From Nostoc flagelliforme FACHB-838 (GTDB taxonomy: Bacteria > Cyanobacteriota > Cyanobacteriia > Cyanobacteriales > Nostocaceae), in assembly GCF_014698065.1 (NCBI RefSeq), contig NZ_JACJSI010000032.1, forward strand, positions 1 through 64,000: a stretch of 64,000 bases of DNA. Direction: 5' to 3'. The translations under genes and the position numbers were made by a program. Within the stretch, counting starts at the first letter, position 1. The number at the start of each line of letters is the position of its first letter. Shown one piece after another: positions 48,521 to 56,561 of the stretch. The notes under the pieces are model-generated. The model did not search any database and was not told where the DNA came from. It worked only from the letters and a program-made list of their open reading frames with translations.

Positions 48521-50206
48521 CTAACGCTCGTCTAGTTGTGACTGCAACTGTTCATTCACCCTAATTAACTCGGCGGTGCGCTCTGCCACTCTCAACTCCA
48601 ATTCGTTGATAGCTCGTAAATTGTGGGATGAGGAAAAGTTTACTCCCTCTGCCTTCCCTGCTCCCTCTTCCCCTACCGCCCTACCCCCTTGCGCCACGCG
48701 CTGCCGCAATTTCACCCGTTCTAAACGATTTACGATTCGGGTTACTAGTTCTGGCCCGACAATTGGCTTGCTTACAAAGTCATCAGCACCAACGCTAAAT
48801 ACCTGATTTACCATCTCAGCATCGCTATGCACAGTGAGAAATAAGATGGGTAACTCACTCCAGTGCGGCTCGTTGCGTACTAACTTGCAAATTTCTATAC
48901 CCTTTGTATAGGGTAACTCCACATCCAAAATCAGCATATCTGGTGCAAATGCTTCCAAGGTTTCCCAGAACTGACGCGGATCTTCAAGAGCGATCGCCTT
49001 CAATCCCCAAGGATGAAGTAAGGTTTGCAATAATGCCTGGATTTGCGGATCATCGTCCACAACCAATATTTTAGTTTCTGCATCGGGGTCATTTTGCAGC
49101 GTCTGTGTGATTTCTAATACCTGTGGAGTTGGTGATGCAGATATTGCCGCTGCGTTGTTTCCCTGAATTTCCCGACGCAATAAGTTTACCCAACTTTCGA
49201 GGTTGCTAATTTCAGATTTAGTCAAGGTTTGACTAGAACTCAGCAGCCGTTCTATATCGCGTGCCAATTTTGAGCCAATAGGTAAGCCAAAAGTACCTAA
49301 AGATCCCGCCAAGGTATGCGCTTCTTTGACTGCAAGCGATCGCAATTCTGAATTTAAACTATTTTGGTTTAAAGTTGCGATCGCTTCCTCCAGCACCCTC
49401 ACCTGCTCGTCTACTCGCCCTTGAAATCGTTGCCAAATTTCCCCAACTACCATTAATGTTTGCTGCTGTGATTTCAAATTGGCAACTGTGGATTTTGCCT
49501 GATTTAATTTCTTCCTGTCCCTCTGCCCCTCTTGCAGTGGTTTCAGCCGATAGCCGATACCATAAACGGTTTCAACCAAATCACTGGGCGCTCCTACAGC
49601 TTTGAGTTTATGTCGTAATCCTTTAATATGAGTACGAACAGCTTCTTCTTGTGGAGTATCTTCATAAGACCAAAGATGTTCTAAAATCATGCCGCAGCTA
49701 AATACTCGGCGACTATTTCGCAAGAATATTTCTAACAGAGCATACTCTTTTGGAGTAAGTGGCAGCAGATTGCCATCATAGATCACTTCACAGCTACTAG
49801 GGTCTAGCTGCAACTTACCATACTTCAGCACAGGTTGCGAGGTTACACCTTGGCGACGCAATAGCGCTCTGACACGAGCAATTAACTCCTCTGCGTCAAA
49901 GGGTTTAACTACATAGTCATCTGCGCCAGCATCTAATCCGATTGCTTTATCATGACCACTTTCGCGCCCTGTCAATAATAATATTGGCATTTGCAGACCA
50001 CTAGACCGGATTCTCCGACAAAGACTGATACCATCCAGCTTGGGCAACACTATATCCAGCAGAATTAAATCATAATCGTAAGTTTGAATAAGATTCCAAG
50101 CGGCATCGCCATCAGTGGCAACTTCAACGGCATAGTTTTGCTGAGTCAAAACGGCGGTGAGTGAATATACACTTAACTCGTCGTCTTCTACAACTAAAAT
50201 TTTCAT
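48521..50206 (-). CDS. OmpR-type response regulator with Hpt and second receiver (N-terminal half of split gene)
   Basis: The ~561-residue product has a receiver domain (Asp in LILLDIVLPKLDG), a winged-helix DNA-binding domain (about 130-225, LTPKEYALLEIFLRNSRRVF), an Hpt domain (AHTLAGSLGTFGLP, phospho-His about 296), a second receiver (LILDVELPYTKG) and a C-terminal coiled-coil. A low-complexity G-rich-derived insert precedes the coiled-coil. The ATG at 50206 (MKILVVEDDELS) is the proper start, not the upstream 50248. It ends at an in-frame TAG that probably replaced CAG. Such REC-wHTH-Hpt-REC-PAS-kinase proteins would have been ~995 residues long. Confidence 0.85.
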   Translation of the reverse strand: MKILVVEDDELSVYSLTAVLTQQNYAVEVATDGDAAWNLIQTYDYDLILLDIVLPKLDGISLCRRIRSSGLQMPILLLTGRESGHDKAIGLDAGADDYVVKPFDAEELIARVRALLRRQGVTSQPVLKYGKLQLDPSSCEVIYDGNLLPLTPKEYALLEIFLRNSRRVFSCGMILEHLWSYEDTPQEEAVRTHIKGLRHKLKAVGAPSDLVETVYGIGYRLKPLQEGQRDRKKLNQAKSTVANLKSQQQTLMVVGEIWQRFQGRVDEQVRVLEEAIATLNQNSLNSELRSLAVKEAHTLAGSLGTFGLPIGSKLARDIERLLSSSQTLTKSEISNLESWVNLLRREIQGNNAAAISASPTPQVLEITQTLQNDPDAETKILVVDDDPQIQALLQTLLHPWGLKAIALEDPRQFWETLEAFAPDMLILDVELPYTKGIEICKLVRNEPHWSELPILFLTVHSDAEMVNQVFSVGADDFVSKPIVGPELVTRIVNRLERVKLRQRVAQGGRAVGEEGAGKAEGVNFSSSHNLRAINELELRVAERTAELIRVNEQLQSQLDER

Positions 50207-50333
50207 GTTAAAAGCTTTCCAAATTAAAATGGATACAACCGATAACAAGCAATCAAATTAAATTGCAACATTAATTAATATCAATCATAAAACTTTCAAT
50301 ACGCTACAACAGAAATAACTCTCTGCTAAACCT

Positions 50334-50738
50334 GTGAAAAAACGAGTAACACTCACCTTCCCAAAACGCGCCGTGCAAATGCCAGTTACTTACGTACTGG
50401 CCAAAGAGTTCAACGTCGCCGCCAATATTATCCGTGCCCAAGTTGCCCCAAATCAAATTGGCAAACTGGTAGTGGAACTATCGGGAGATATCGATCAATT
50501 AGATGCAGCGATTGAGTGGATGCGATCACGCAATGTTAATGTTTCTCATACGTTAGGCGAAATTACGATCGACGAGGATGTGTGTGTCCACTGTGGTTTG
50601 TGTACTGGGGTTTGTCCTACCGAAGCCCTGACTCTCCACCCAGAGACGTACAAATTGACATTCACGCGATCGCGCTGTATCGTCTGTGAACAGTGTATAC
50701 CCACCTGTCCTGTACAGGCAATCTCTACTAACCTTTAA
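50334..50738 (+). CDS. NIL domain / 4Fe-4S ferredoxin protein
   Basis: The 134-residue product has an N-terminal NIL domain (about 1-75, the small ligand-binding fold of methionine ABC transporter ATPases). Two ferredoxin-type cluster motifs follow: CVHCGLCTGVCP (about 85-96) and CIVCEQCIPTCP (about 115-126). Start is GTG at 50334. Proteins of this layout are common in cyanobacteria; a redox or sulfur-amino-acid role is guessed from the fold only. It is divergent from the split kinase gene. Confidence 0.85.
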   Translation: MKKRVTLTFPKRAVQMPVTYVLAKEFNVAANIIRAQVAPNQIGKLVVELSGDIDQLDAAIEWMRSRNVNVSHTLGEITIDEDVCVHCGLCTGVCPTEALTLHPETYKLTFTRSRCIVCEQCIPTCPVQAISTNL

Positions 50739-50799
50739 GATTGCCTATCAAACTTTCTCAACTAATCCAAAATCTAAAATCCAAAATCCAAAATTGATT

Positions 50800-51867
50800 T
50801 TAGCGCAGCTTAAACACATCGGCGATTACACTATCATCACCTACCAGCCTCGTTTTTGCCGGAGAGTCATAAACCACCAATATTGAAGGTATACCAGCTA
50901 CATCTTGAAACAGTGTCATTCCCTCAGCGTGTTCTTCCCGATTTCCATAGGGAATATCTTGCACAAAATCTGGATTGCTGAAGACGTTTTCTTGTGAATC
51001 CACCCCATTTATCCAGCGATACACTTGCACGGGGCCATCTAAATCCATTGTTGGCCCGGCTAAAATCAACAAATCTTTGTCATCTATATGCAAATCCCGA
51101 ATTCCCAAACCATTCAACCAAATAAAATGCTTTTTATATAACTCCTGCGCTTCTCCAATTTGCTTTAGTCTCAAAAGTCCGGGAGTAGAATCTTCTAACT
51201 CTATTTCCAGCACCACAGCCCAACCCCGCAAAACAGGGCCGCGCAAACCTAAAAAAATGCGGTTTTGATAAATGCCTATTCCTTCAATATCAAAACCATT
51301 ATCCTTGCCAGGAATTTCTGCCTTAATAAACAAGCCTAAATGAGCGTCATCTGCTAAAGCTGTCGTCAGCAAATTACCCTGATTCATGACCTCTAATTTA
51401 GCGGCATTCAATTGCACATCTGGATTTTGGGGGTGTGGGCAAGATGAAAATAACTTACCATCTATCATCGGAATCCGTCCTAAGAGGTAACGGTTAGGTT
51501 CTGATTCAACTTTTGCGAGTCTTTTAAAATTTTTGGGATCTGGTTTTTCCGGTTTAGGTTTTTTGCGTTTGTAGCTGTGAGAACCAACAAACCATAGGTA
51601 ATAATCAGTATAAGCAAGCCCTTCTATATCAATTTCTTCCTCTTCTGGTGCAGGTAAGCTGATAAAATCTGATACCCTAAATTGCTGATGTTCTGTAAAC
51701 TTGTCATTATAAAACAAAGAGAGACGCTCAATAGTTGAGGTTTCATCTGACCCCAACCATAAATACTTTTGATGTGTTAGCAGCAACGCTGATAAATCTT
51801 CTCTATGTTCTTTAAAATTATCTACAAAAGTCAATAAAACTTGATTGAGCAAAGTTGAATTTGGCAT
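50800..51867 (-). CDS. DUF3616 domain-containing protein
   Basis: The 355-residue product shows repeated beta-propeller-like strands and DUF3616 stretches such as IDIEGLAYTDYYLWFVGSHS, GKDNGFDIEGIGIYQNRIFLGLRGP and YGNREEHAEGMTLF. These resemble phytase-like/esterase-like propellers. Function is unknown. I chose the ATG at 51867 (MPNSTLLNQVLL); an upstream in-frame start at 51906 is less natural. No signal peptide is obvious. Confidence 0.8.
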   Translation of the reverse strand: MPNSTLLNQVLLTFVDNFKEHREDLSALLLTHQKYLWLGSDETSTIERLSLFYNDKFTEHQQFRVSDFISLPAPEEEEIDIEGLAYTDYYLWFVGSHSYKRKKPKPEKPDPKNFKRLAKVESEPNRYLLGRIPMIDGKLFSSCPHPQNPDVQLNAAKLEVMNQGNLLTTALADDAHLGLFIKAEIPGKDNGFDIEGIGIYQNRIFLGLRGPVLRGWAVVLEIELEDSTPGLLRLKQIGEAQELYKKHFIWLNGLGIRDLHIDDKDLLILAGPTMDLDGPVQVYRWINGVDSQENVFSNPDFVQDIPYGNREEHAEGMTLFQDVAGIPSILVVYDSPAKTRLVGDDSVIADVFKLR

Positions 51868-52152
51868 TTTTTTATGGTTGCAGGAAAAGATTATTAATGC
51901 TATCATAATACATAACTTAATATATCATGTTAAATAATTTTTAAAAGCTATCCTATCATATAAAATCGCCAGAGTAAATTTGCTTTTTAAACCTTTGATA
52001 GATATTAGGTATTTCTAAAAGAGGATGCAAGTGTTAATGCTTATAAGCATACTTGATAATATCCATCAAATAAAAAATATCAAAATTAGATACAACTTTT
52101 TAACTAATGTTATTATGCAATAACCTTATGAGGTAGCCATCAAAGATAAATT

Positions 52153-53136
52153 ATGAAATTAGCCACACAACCTACAATAAAAACTCTCGGTGACTACGCC
52201 TACCAAGCGATCGAAAAACACTTTAAGAAAACCTTGAAGTGGGAAAAATCAGTAAAAAAAGACGAAGATCCAGAAGCACTACACCAAATGCGAGTGGGAA
52301 TGCGCCGCCTACGGACAGCGGTAACTCGCTTTGGGGTGGCGGTAGATGTGCCGAAACCGATCAGCGATAAAAATATCGGTAAAATAGCCCGTCGTCTTGG
52401 TAGTCTGCGAGATTTGGATGTACTCAAAGAAAGTTTGAAAAACGATTACAAACCAAATTTACCTCGCAAAGAACAGGACTCTTTGCAAACAGCTTTCACA
52501 GCTTTAGCTAAACAACGTGAAGATGTACTATCGAGTGTACAGAAAACGTTAAAAGATGAATCTTACAAGTCTCTAAAAGATTCATTGGACAAGTGGTTAG
52601 AGAAACCGAGTTATAAACCTTTGGCATCTGTTAACATTCAGCAAGTACTACCAGACTTACTCTTACCAGAGTTAAGTAACTTCTTATTGCATCCTGGTTG
52701 GCTAGTTGGCACCCAATTTGTGGACTCAGAAATTACAATCCAGAAAAACTGGGAACCAGAAAAAATAGAGCAAAAATTGACAACAGAAGGTACAACTCTT
52801 CATAGTTTGCGAAAAGAAGCTAAACGCATACGCTACCAGATGGAGTTATTTACTGACTTATATGGTGAGTCTTATGCAGCTTATATTACAGAAGTGAAAA
52901 ATATCCAAGAAATTTTGGGTATGATGCAAGATAGTGCGGTATTAACTGACTGGCTGACAGATGTTTTCAAGTCAGAAATTCAGACTGAGTTGCCCACCTT
53001 TGCTAATTTGTTAACTGAAAATCGTTACAAATCGTGGCAGCAGTGGCAACCTTTACAAGAACGGTATTTGAAAACTGAAACCAGGCATAGTTTTCACTTA
53101 ACAATATTGCATCCGCTTTCAGGAGTAATAAATTAA
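52153..53136 (+). CDS. CHAD domain-containing protein
   Basis: The 327-residue all-helical protein has the CHAD signature LHQMRVGMRRLRTAVTRF (about 44-61) and a second conserved helix HSLRKEAKRIRYQMEL (about 217-232) with the conserved His and basic residues. CHAD domains bind inorganic polyphosphate. No CYTH triphosphatase domain is fused or adjacent, so this is a stand-alone polyphosphate-binding protein by inference. Confidence 0.88.
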   Translation: MKLATQPTIKTLGDYAYQAIEKHFKKTLKWEKSVKKDEDPEALHQMRVGMRRLRTAVTRFGVAVDVPKPISDKNIGKIARRLGSLRDLDVLKESLKNDYKPNLPRKEQDSLQTAFTALAKQREDVLSSVQKTLKDESYKSLKDSLDKWLEKPSYKPLASVNIQQVLPDLLLPELSNFLLHPGWLVGTQFVDSEITIQKNWEPEKIEQKLTTEGTTLHSLRKEAKRIRYQMELFTDLYGESYAAYITEVKNIQEILGMMQDSAVLTDWLTDVFKSEIQTELPTFANLLTENRYKSWQQWQPLQERYLKTETRHSFHLTILHPLSGVIN

Positions 53137-53207
53137 AATTTACTCTTTATTGGGGAAGGATTAGATTAACGAGTAGACACAATTGAATAAAAGCCTCTAG
53201 GCACAAA

Positions 53208-53305
53208 ATATAGCGGTTCTCAATTGCATAGAATACAGACTATTTCTAGGGGCACAGCAATGCTGTGTCCTATTGTGTATTGCATCCAGACGAGAACCGC
53301 TATAT
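53208..53305. repeat. MITE-like element with 14-bp perfect terminal inverted repeats
   Basis: ATATAGCGGTTCTC (53208-53221) is exactly inverted at 53292-53305. Inside lie GGGGCACAGCAATGC and its partial inverse GCTGTGTCC. Total 98 bp, non-coding, inserted next to a decayed reading frame. Confidence 0.75.
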
Positions 53306-53312
53306 AAACACT

Positions 53313-53468
53313 CTAGGGAACTTGTACAATACGAGTGTTTTCGGCAGAACGTAAAGCTGAAATTAGCCCAACAGCGCTTGATAGCATGGTTCCCCAGTCC
53401 AACTGTTCGGAATTGCCTTGGCTCAAATTTACCAAGGTGCTTCCACCAATCTTGCCCCAAACAAAGCG
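53313..53468 (-). pseudogene. Short protein remnant, unidentified
   Basis: A 51-codon minus-strand frame reads GGSTLVNLSQGNSEQLDW, then TMLSSAVGLISALRSAENTR, with a natural amino-acid composition, but has no start codon and stops just before the MITE-like element. It looks like the last part of a once longer gene. The plus-strand frame in the same place is less protein-like. Identity unknown; low confidence. Confidence 0.35.
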
Positions 53469-53678
53469 TCAATTCACAAAATCGCCGCAGAGTCGCTTAA
53501 ATCTCCAAAAAATATGTTTATTAAGAATTGTTTATTTTAGGCAAGATTAAAAAGGATTGCTTTAATCCCCTACTTAAGAAGAAGGGAATTAGAGCAAGCT
53601 TTTACCCAAGCATATTGTCTTTAATCCTATCTCTCGGCAAATCAGGGTAGCAGATTTCTGAGATATTCGAGTGGATAG

Positions 53679-53891
53679 TTAGTGTGATTTTGGCCCACTG
53701 CCAACAGTTATTGTAGAGTCTGCTGTTCCCGTTTCAGAGTTTTCAGCATTCTCAACCTCAAGAGTTCGGAGCAATTCTCGAATGACATCTGTTGCTGGCC
53801 TTCCTGTCAAAGCACAGTAACATTCAAGTTTATTCATTTCCTCGGTTGTGAGATTTACTGTCAGTCGTTTTACAGCCCATTTTTTCTTCAT
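53679..53891 (-). CDS. Small ribbon-helix-helix (CopG-type) protein
   Basis: The 70-residue product opens KKKWAVKRLTVNLTTEEMNKL and continues GRPATDVIRELLRTLE, an RHH strand-helix-helix. The polar C-terminal tail is rich in Glu, Thr and Ser. It lies 57 bases downstream of the OmpR-type regulator on the same strand. No toxin partner is adjacent. It could be a regulator or an orphan antitoxin. Confidence 0.7.
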   Translation of the reverse strand: MKKKWAVKRLTVNLTTEEMNKLECYCALTGRPATDVIRELLRTLEVENAENSETGTADSTITVGSGPKSH

Positions 53892-53948
53892 GATCCTCTT
53901 CTGTCTTTAACTATGTTGCTTTTTGTTGAAATCACCAAGTCATTACGA

Positions 53949-54623
53949 TTACTCTCGCAGTGCATAGCCTACACCACGGATTGTATGAATCAAACGCTTT
54001 TCATTATTTTCTTCTAACTTGAGTCGTAAATAACGAATATAAACCTCAATAATATTAGAATCACCCATGAAATCGTAACCCCAAACTTTCTCTAAAATTT
54101 GGTCTCTCGTAAATACTTGACGGGGATGTGAAAGGAGATATTCTAATAAATCAAACTCTTTTGCTGTTAACTCAATGCTTCGTTTTACCCGAAATACTTC
54201 ACGGGTGCGGCGATTTAAGCTTAAATCTTCAAATTGCAATACATCTTCGTCTGTTTCTTGAGTGCGACGGAGATGAGCGCGAATTCTAGCTAGTAGTTCC
54301 TCAATGCTGAAGGGCTTAACTACATAATCATCAGCTCCTGCATCTAATCCTGCCACGCGATCGCTCACTTCGTCTTTTGCTGTCAACAAAATTACTGGTA
54401 CTGTACTCCCTGTTGTCCGCAAACGGCGACAAATTTCCAAACCCGTCAAGCCTGGTAGCATCCAATCCAGAATTGCTAAATCTGGTGATGAGTCTCGCGC
54501 TAAAGTTAGACCAGCAATGCCATCATGAGCTACACTTACTTTGTATCCTTCGCTACTAAGTTCTAACTCGACAAATCGCGCTAGTTTAACTTCATCTTCC
54601 ACCAAAAGGATATGTGCTGTCAT
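53949..54623 (-). CDS. OmpR-family response regulator
   Basis: The 224-residue two-domain regulator has a receiver (ILLVEDEVKLARFVE, Asp51-region LAILDWMLPGLTG, Lys in DDYVVKPFSIEEL). It has a winged helix (about 130-224) with LTAKEFDLLEYLLSHPRQVF and VEVYIRYLR-type recognition helix. It lies 71 bases downstream of a membrane histidine kinase gene on the same strand, so the two form a classic two-component system. The trigger is unknown; metal- or redox-responsive relatives are common in cyanobacteria. Confidence 0.92.
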   Translation of the reverse strand: MTAHILLVEDEVKLARFVELELSSEGYKVSVAHDGIAGLTLARDSSPDLAILDWMLPGLTGLEICRRLRTTGSTVPVILLTAKDEVSDRVAGLDAGADDYVVKPFSIEELLARIRAHLRRTQETDEDVLQFEDLSLNRRTREVFRVKRSIELTAKEFDLLEYLLSHPRQVFTRDQILEKVWGYDFMGDSNIIEVYIRYLRLKLEENNEKRLIHTIRGVGYALRE

Positions 54624-54694
54624 AATTTTTGCTCCTAAAGCACGTAATGTCAGAATACTAATTTCAGCACAGCCCTCAGTTCAATCTTCACAAA

Positions 54695-56170
54695 TCAAAT
54701 AGAACTGCTATATGTAGGTAAACTAATTGTAAACATACTCCCTTCCCCTAATTTGGATTGTACACTTACACTACCCCCCATACCTTCTACAAGTGTCTTA
54801 ACAATAGATAAACCTAAACCACAACCCCCAGTGGTATGAGAGCGAGATTCATCTACACGGTAAAATCTCTCAAATATCCGTGCTTGCTGTTGTAAAGGAA
54901 TGCCATAACCTTGGTCACAAACTTGAATAATTGCTTTGTCTTGAAGCTGATTTAACTTAAAAGTTATGGGTGTGTCAGGTTCAGAATACTTGACAGCATT
55001 ATCAATTAAATTTAATAATACTTGTTTTAGACGGCTGTAGTCTGCTTTGATCTCAATTGGATAAATTTTTGACTCAATTGTAATTGTGCGATCGCTATAC
55101 TTTTCTGCCATTATTACAACTTCTTCAACCAAGTCATTCAGCACATAAGATTTCATTTGAAAGTATAAGTAACCGCTATCTGCTCGTGCTAAATCAAGTA
55201 AATCTTGTAGTAGCCTGATGGTGCGTTCAGCTTCCGATGCCGCAGTTTCTAAAGCTTCTTGTTGGGTTGGGGTTAAGTTATTTTGTCTTCGCAAGACGCT
55301 TTGCAAATAACCATGTACAATTGTCAATGGTGTGCGTAATTCGTGAGAAACATTACTTACAAATTCTCGTTCTTGCTCCCATGATTGCGAAAGACGTGAT
55401 AACAGCATGGTTAAGGTTTGAGCTAGTTCTTTAACTTCACTCGGTGCATTATCAAGATATAGCTGTGCTTTTCCTAAATCTTCAGCAGAAATCACAGAAG
55501 TCATTTGATTTAACTGGCGTAGAGGTTGCAGAGAACGTTTAATATAAAATGCGATCGCAGCAGTTAAAACAATAATTGCCAAAACACTTATAATACTTAA
55601 ACTCTGCACCATTGCCACAAACATTTTCTGTTCGCGGGTAATATCCTTGACTACAAATAACTCACCCAGTAACTTTCCCTCCACTTTCACAGAACTACCA
55701 CATAAAACAAAGTAGCTTTGATTCACTTTGTAAACTTGTGGTTTAATCGGCATTTTAGTAAGAGACATTAATTCATCTACCGTAGGATTAGATAATAAAT
55801 TTAAAGTGGCAGATTTTACTAAAATTTTATGATCAGGACTTTTTAGCCATAATAATATGTTAGTATTTGCCAAATTATTAATAGCCTTTTGCAGACCAGT
55901 TTCAGGTTGCATCATCTCACTATAAATTTGCACATCTTGCGGCAAACGCTTGGCAATCTGTTCTATATTATATTTATGACTATCAACTAAAATCTGCTGC
56001 ATTTTCCAACTAGTCCATGTAGCAAGGCTACCTAATACTAAGGCTGAGAATGAAGTGATACCAACGGTGAGGCGTGACTGTAAGGAGAATGGGTCTATAT
56101 TAATCCAAACTTTTCTGGTTTGCTTCACTTTTATGGTTGCGCTTGATGTGTTGGGATAAGGCTTTATCAA
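54695..56170 (-). CDS. Membrane sensor histidine kinase
   Basis: The 491-residue protein has two transmembrane segments (about 35-55 and 190-212) flanking a ~130-residue periplasmic sensor. A HAMP domain follows (IKRSLQPLRQLNQMT), then HisKA with VSNVSHELRTPLTIVHGYL (about 279-297) and HATPase_c (CDQGYGIP, GGCGLGLSIVKTL). It is the first gene of a pair with the OmpR-type regulator. The sensor domain has no recognisable motif. Confidence 0.92.
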   Translation of the reverse strand: MIKPYPNTSSATIKVKQTRKVWINIDPFSLQSRLTVGITSFSALVLGSLATWTSWKMQQILVDSHKYNIEQIAKRLPQDVQIYSEMMQPETGLQKAINNLANTNILLWLKSPDHKILVKSATLNLLSNPTVDELMSLTKMPIKPQVYKVNQSYFVLCGSSVKVEGKLLGELFVVKDITREQKMFVAMVQSLSIISVLAIIVLTAAIAFYIKRSLQPLRQLNQMTSVISAEDLGKAQLYLDNAPSEVKELAQTLTMLLSRLSQSWEQEREFVSNVSHELRTPLTIVHGYLQSVLRRQNNLTPTQQEALETAASEAERTIRLLQDLLDLARADSGYLYFQMKSYVLNDLVEEVVIMAEKYSDRTITIESKIYPIEIKADYSRLKQVLLNLIDNAVKYSEPDTPITFKLNQLQDKAIIQVCDQGYGIPLQQQARIFERFYRVDESRSHTTGGCGLGLSIVKTLVEGMGGSVSVQSKLGEGSMFTISLPTYSSSI

Positions 56171-56561
56171 TGAAATTAGACTATTAAATATAAATTTATT
56201 ATCAATAGCTATATTTTTAGTTATAGCTTATTTTAACTTTCCTTTGTTGCATCCCTATTGTGAAAAGTGTAGCTATTTTGAAAAGATTGGGAGATATATA
56301 TTTTTTATCGCTCTCTCATCTTGGCAAATTATCCTCTAATAATAATTTAAATGGATTTACTAGTAATTAAATTAATTTTTGCTGAGAATTATCTTAAAAT
56401 TTATCATGTTTTCTGTTTTATCTTTTTTTCTGTTAGAGCGATTGCTCCTTTATTCTTCTAGACCAAAAATTCTTTTTTTGAAAATAGCATCTTCGCCATT
56501 CCAAAGTGCGATCGCAGCATAATGATTAAACCGCTTTTTAAATCCTAAGTTATTCCCCGCA
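56171..56561. other. Intergenic region, 391 bp, AT-rich
   Basis: Upstream region of the sensor kinase gene and downstream of the debranching enzyme gene's 3' end. No gene, RNA or strong hairpin is recognised. Confidence 0.4.

Noticed and set aside
50206..50248. Upstream start for the response-regulator half
   Set aside because: MKILVVEDDELS at 50206 is the normal receiver start; the 14 extra residues are hydrophobic spacer translation.
53335..53550. Plus-strand 71-codon ORF
   Set aside because: The minus-strand reading of the same bases looks more protein-like; the plus frame is probably its shadow.
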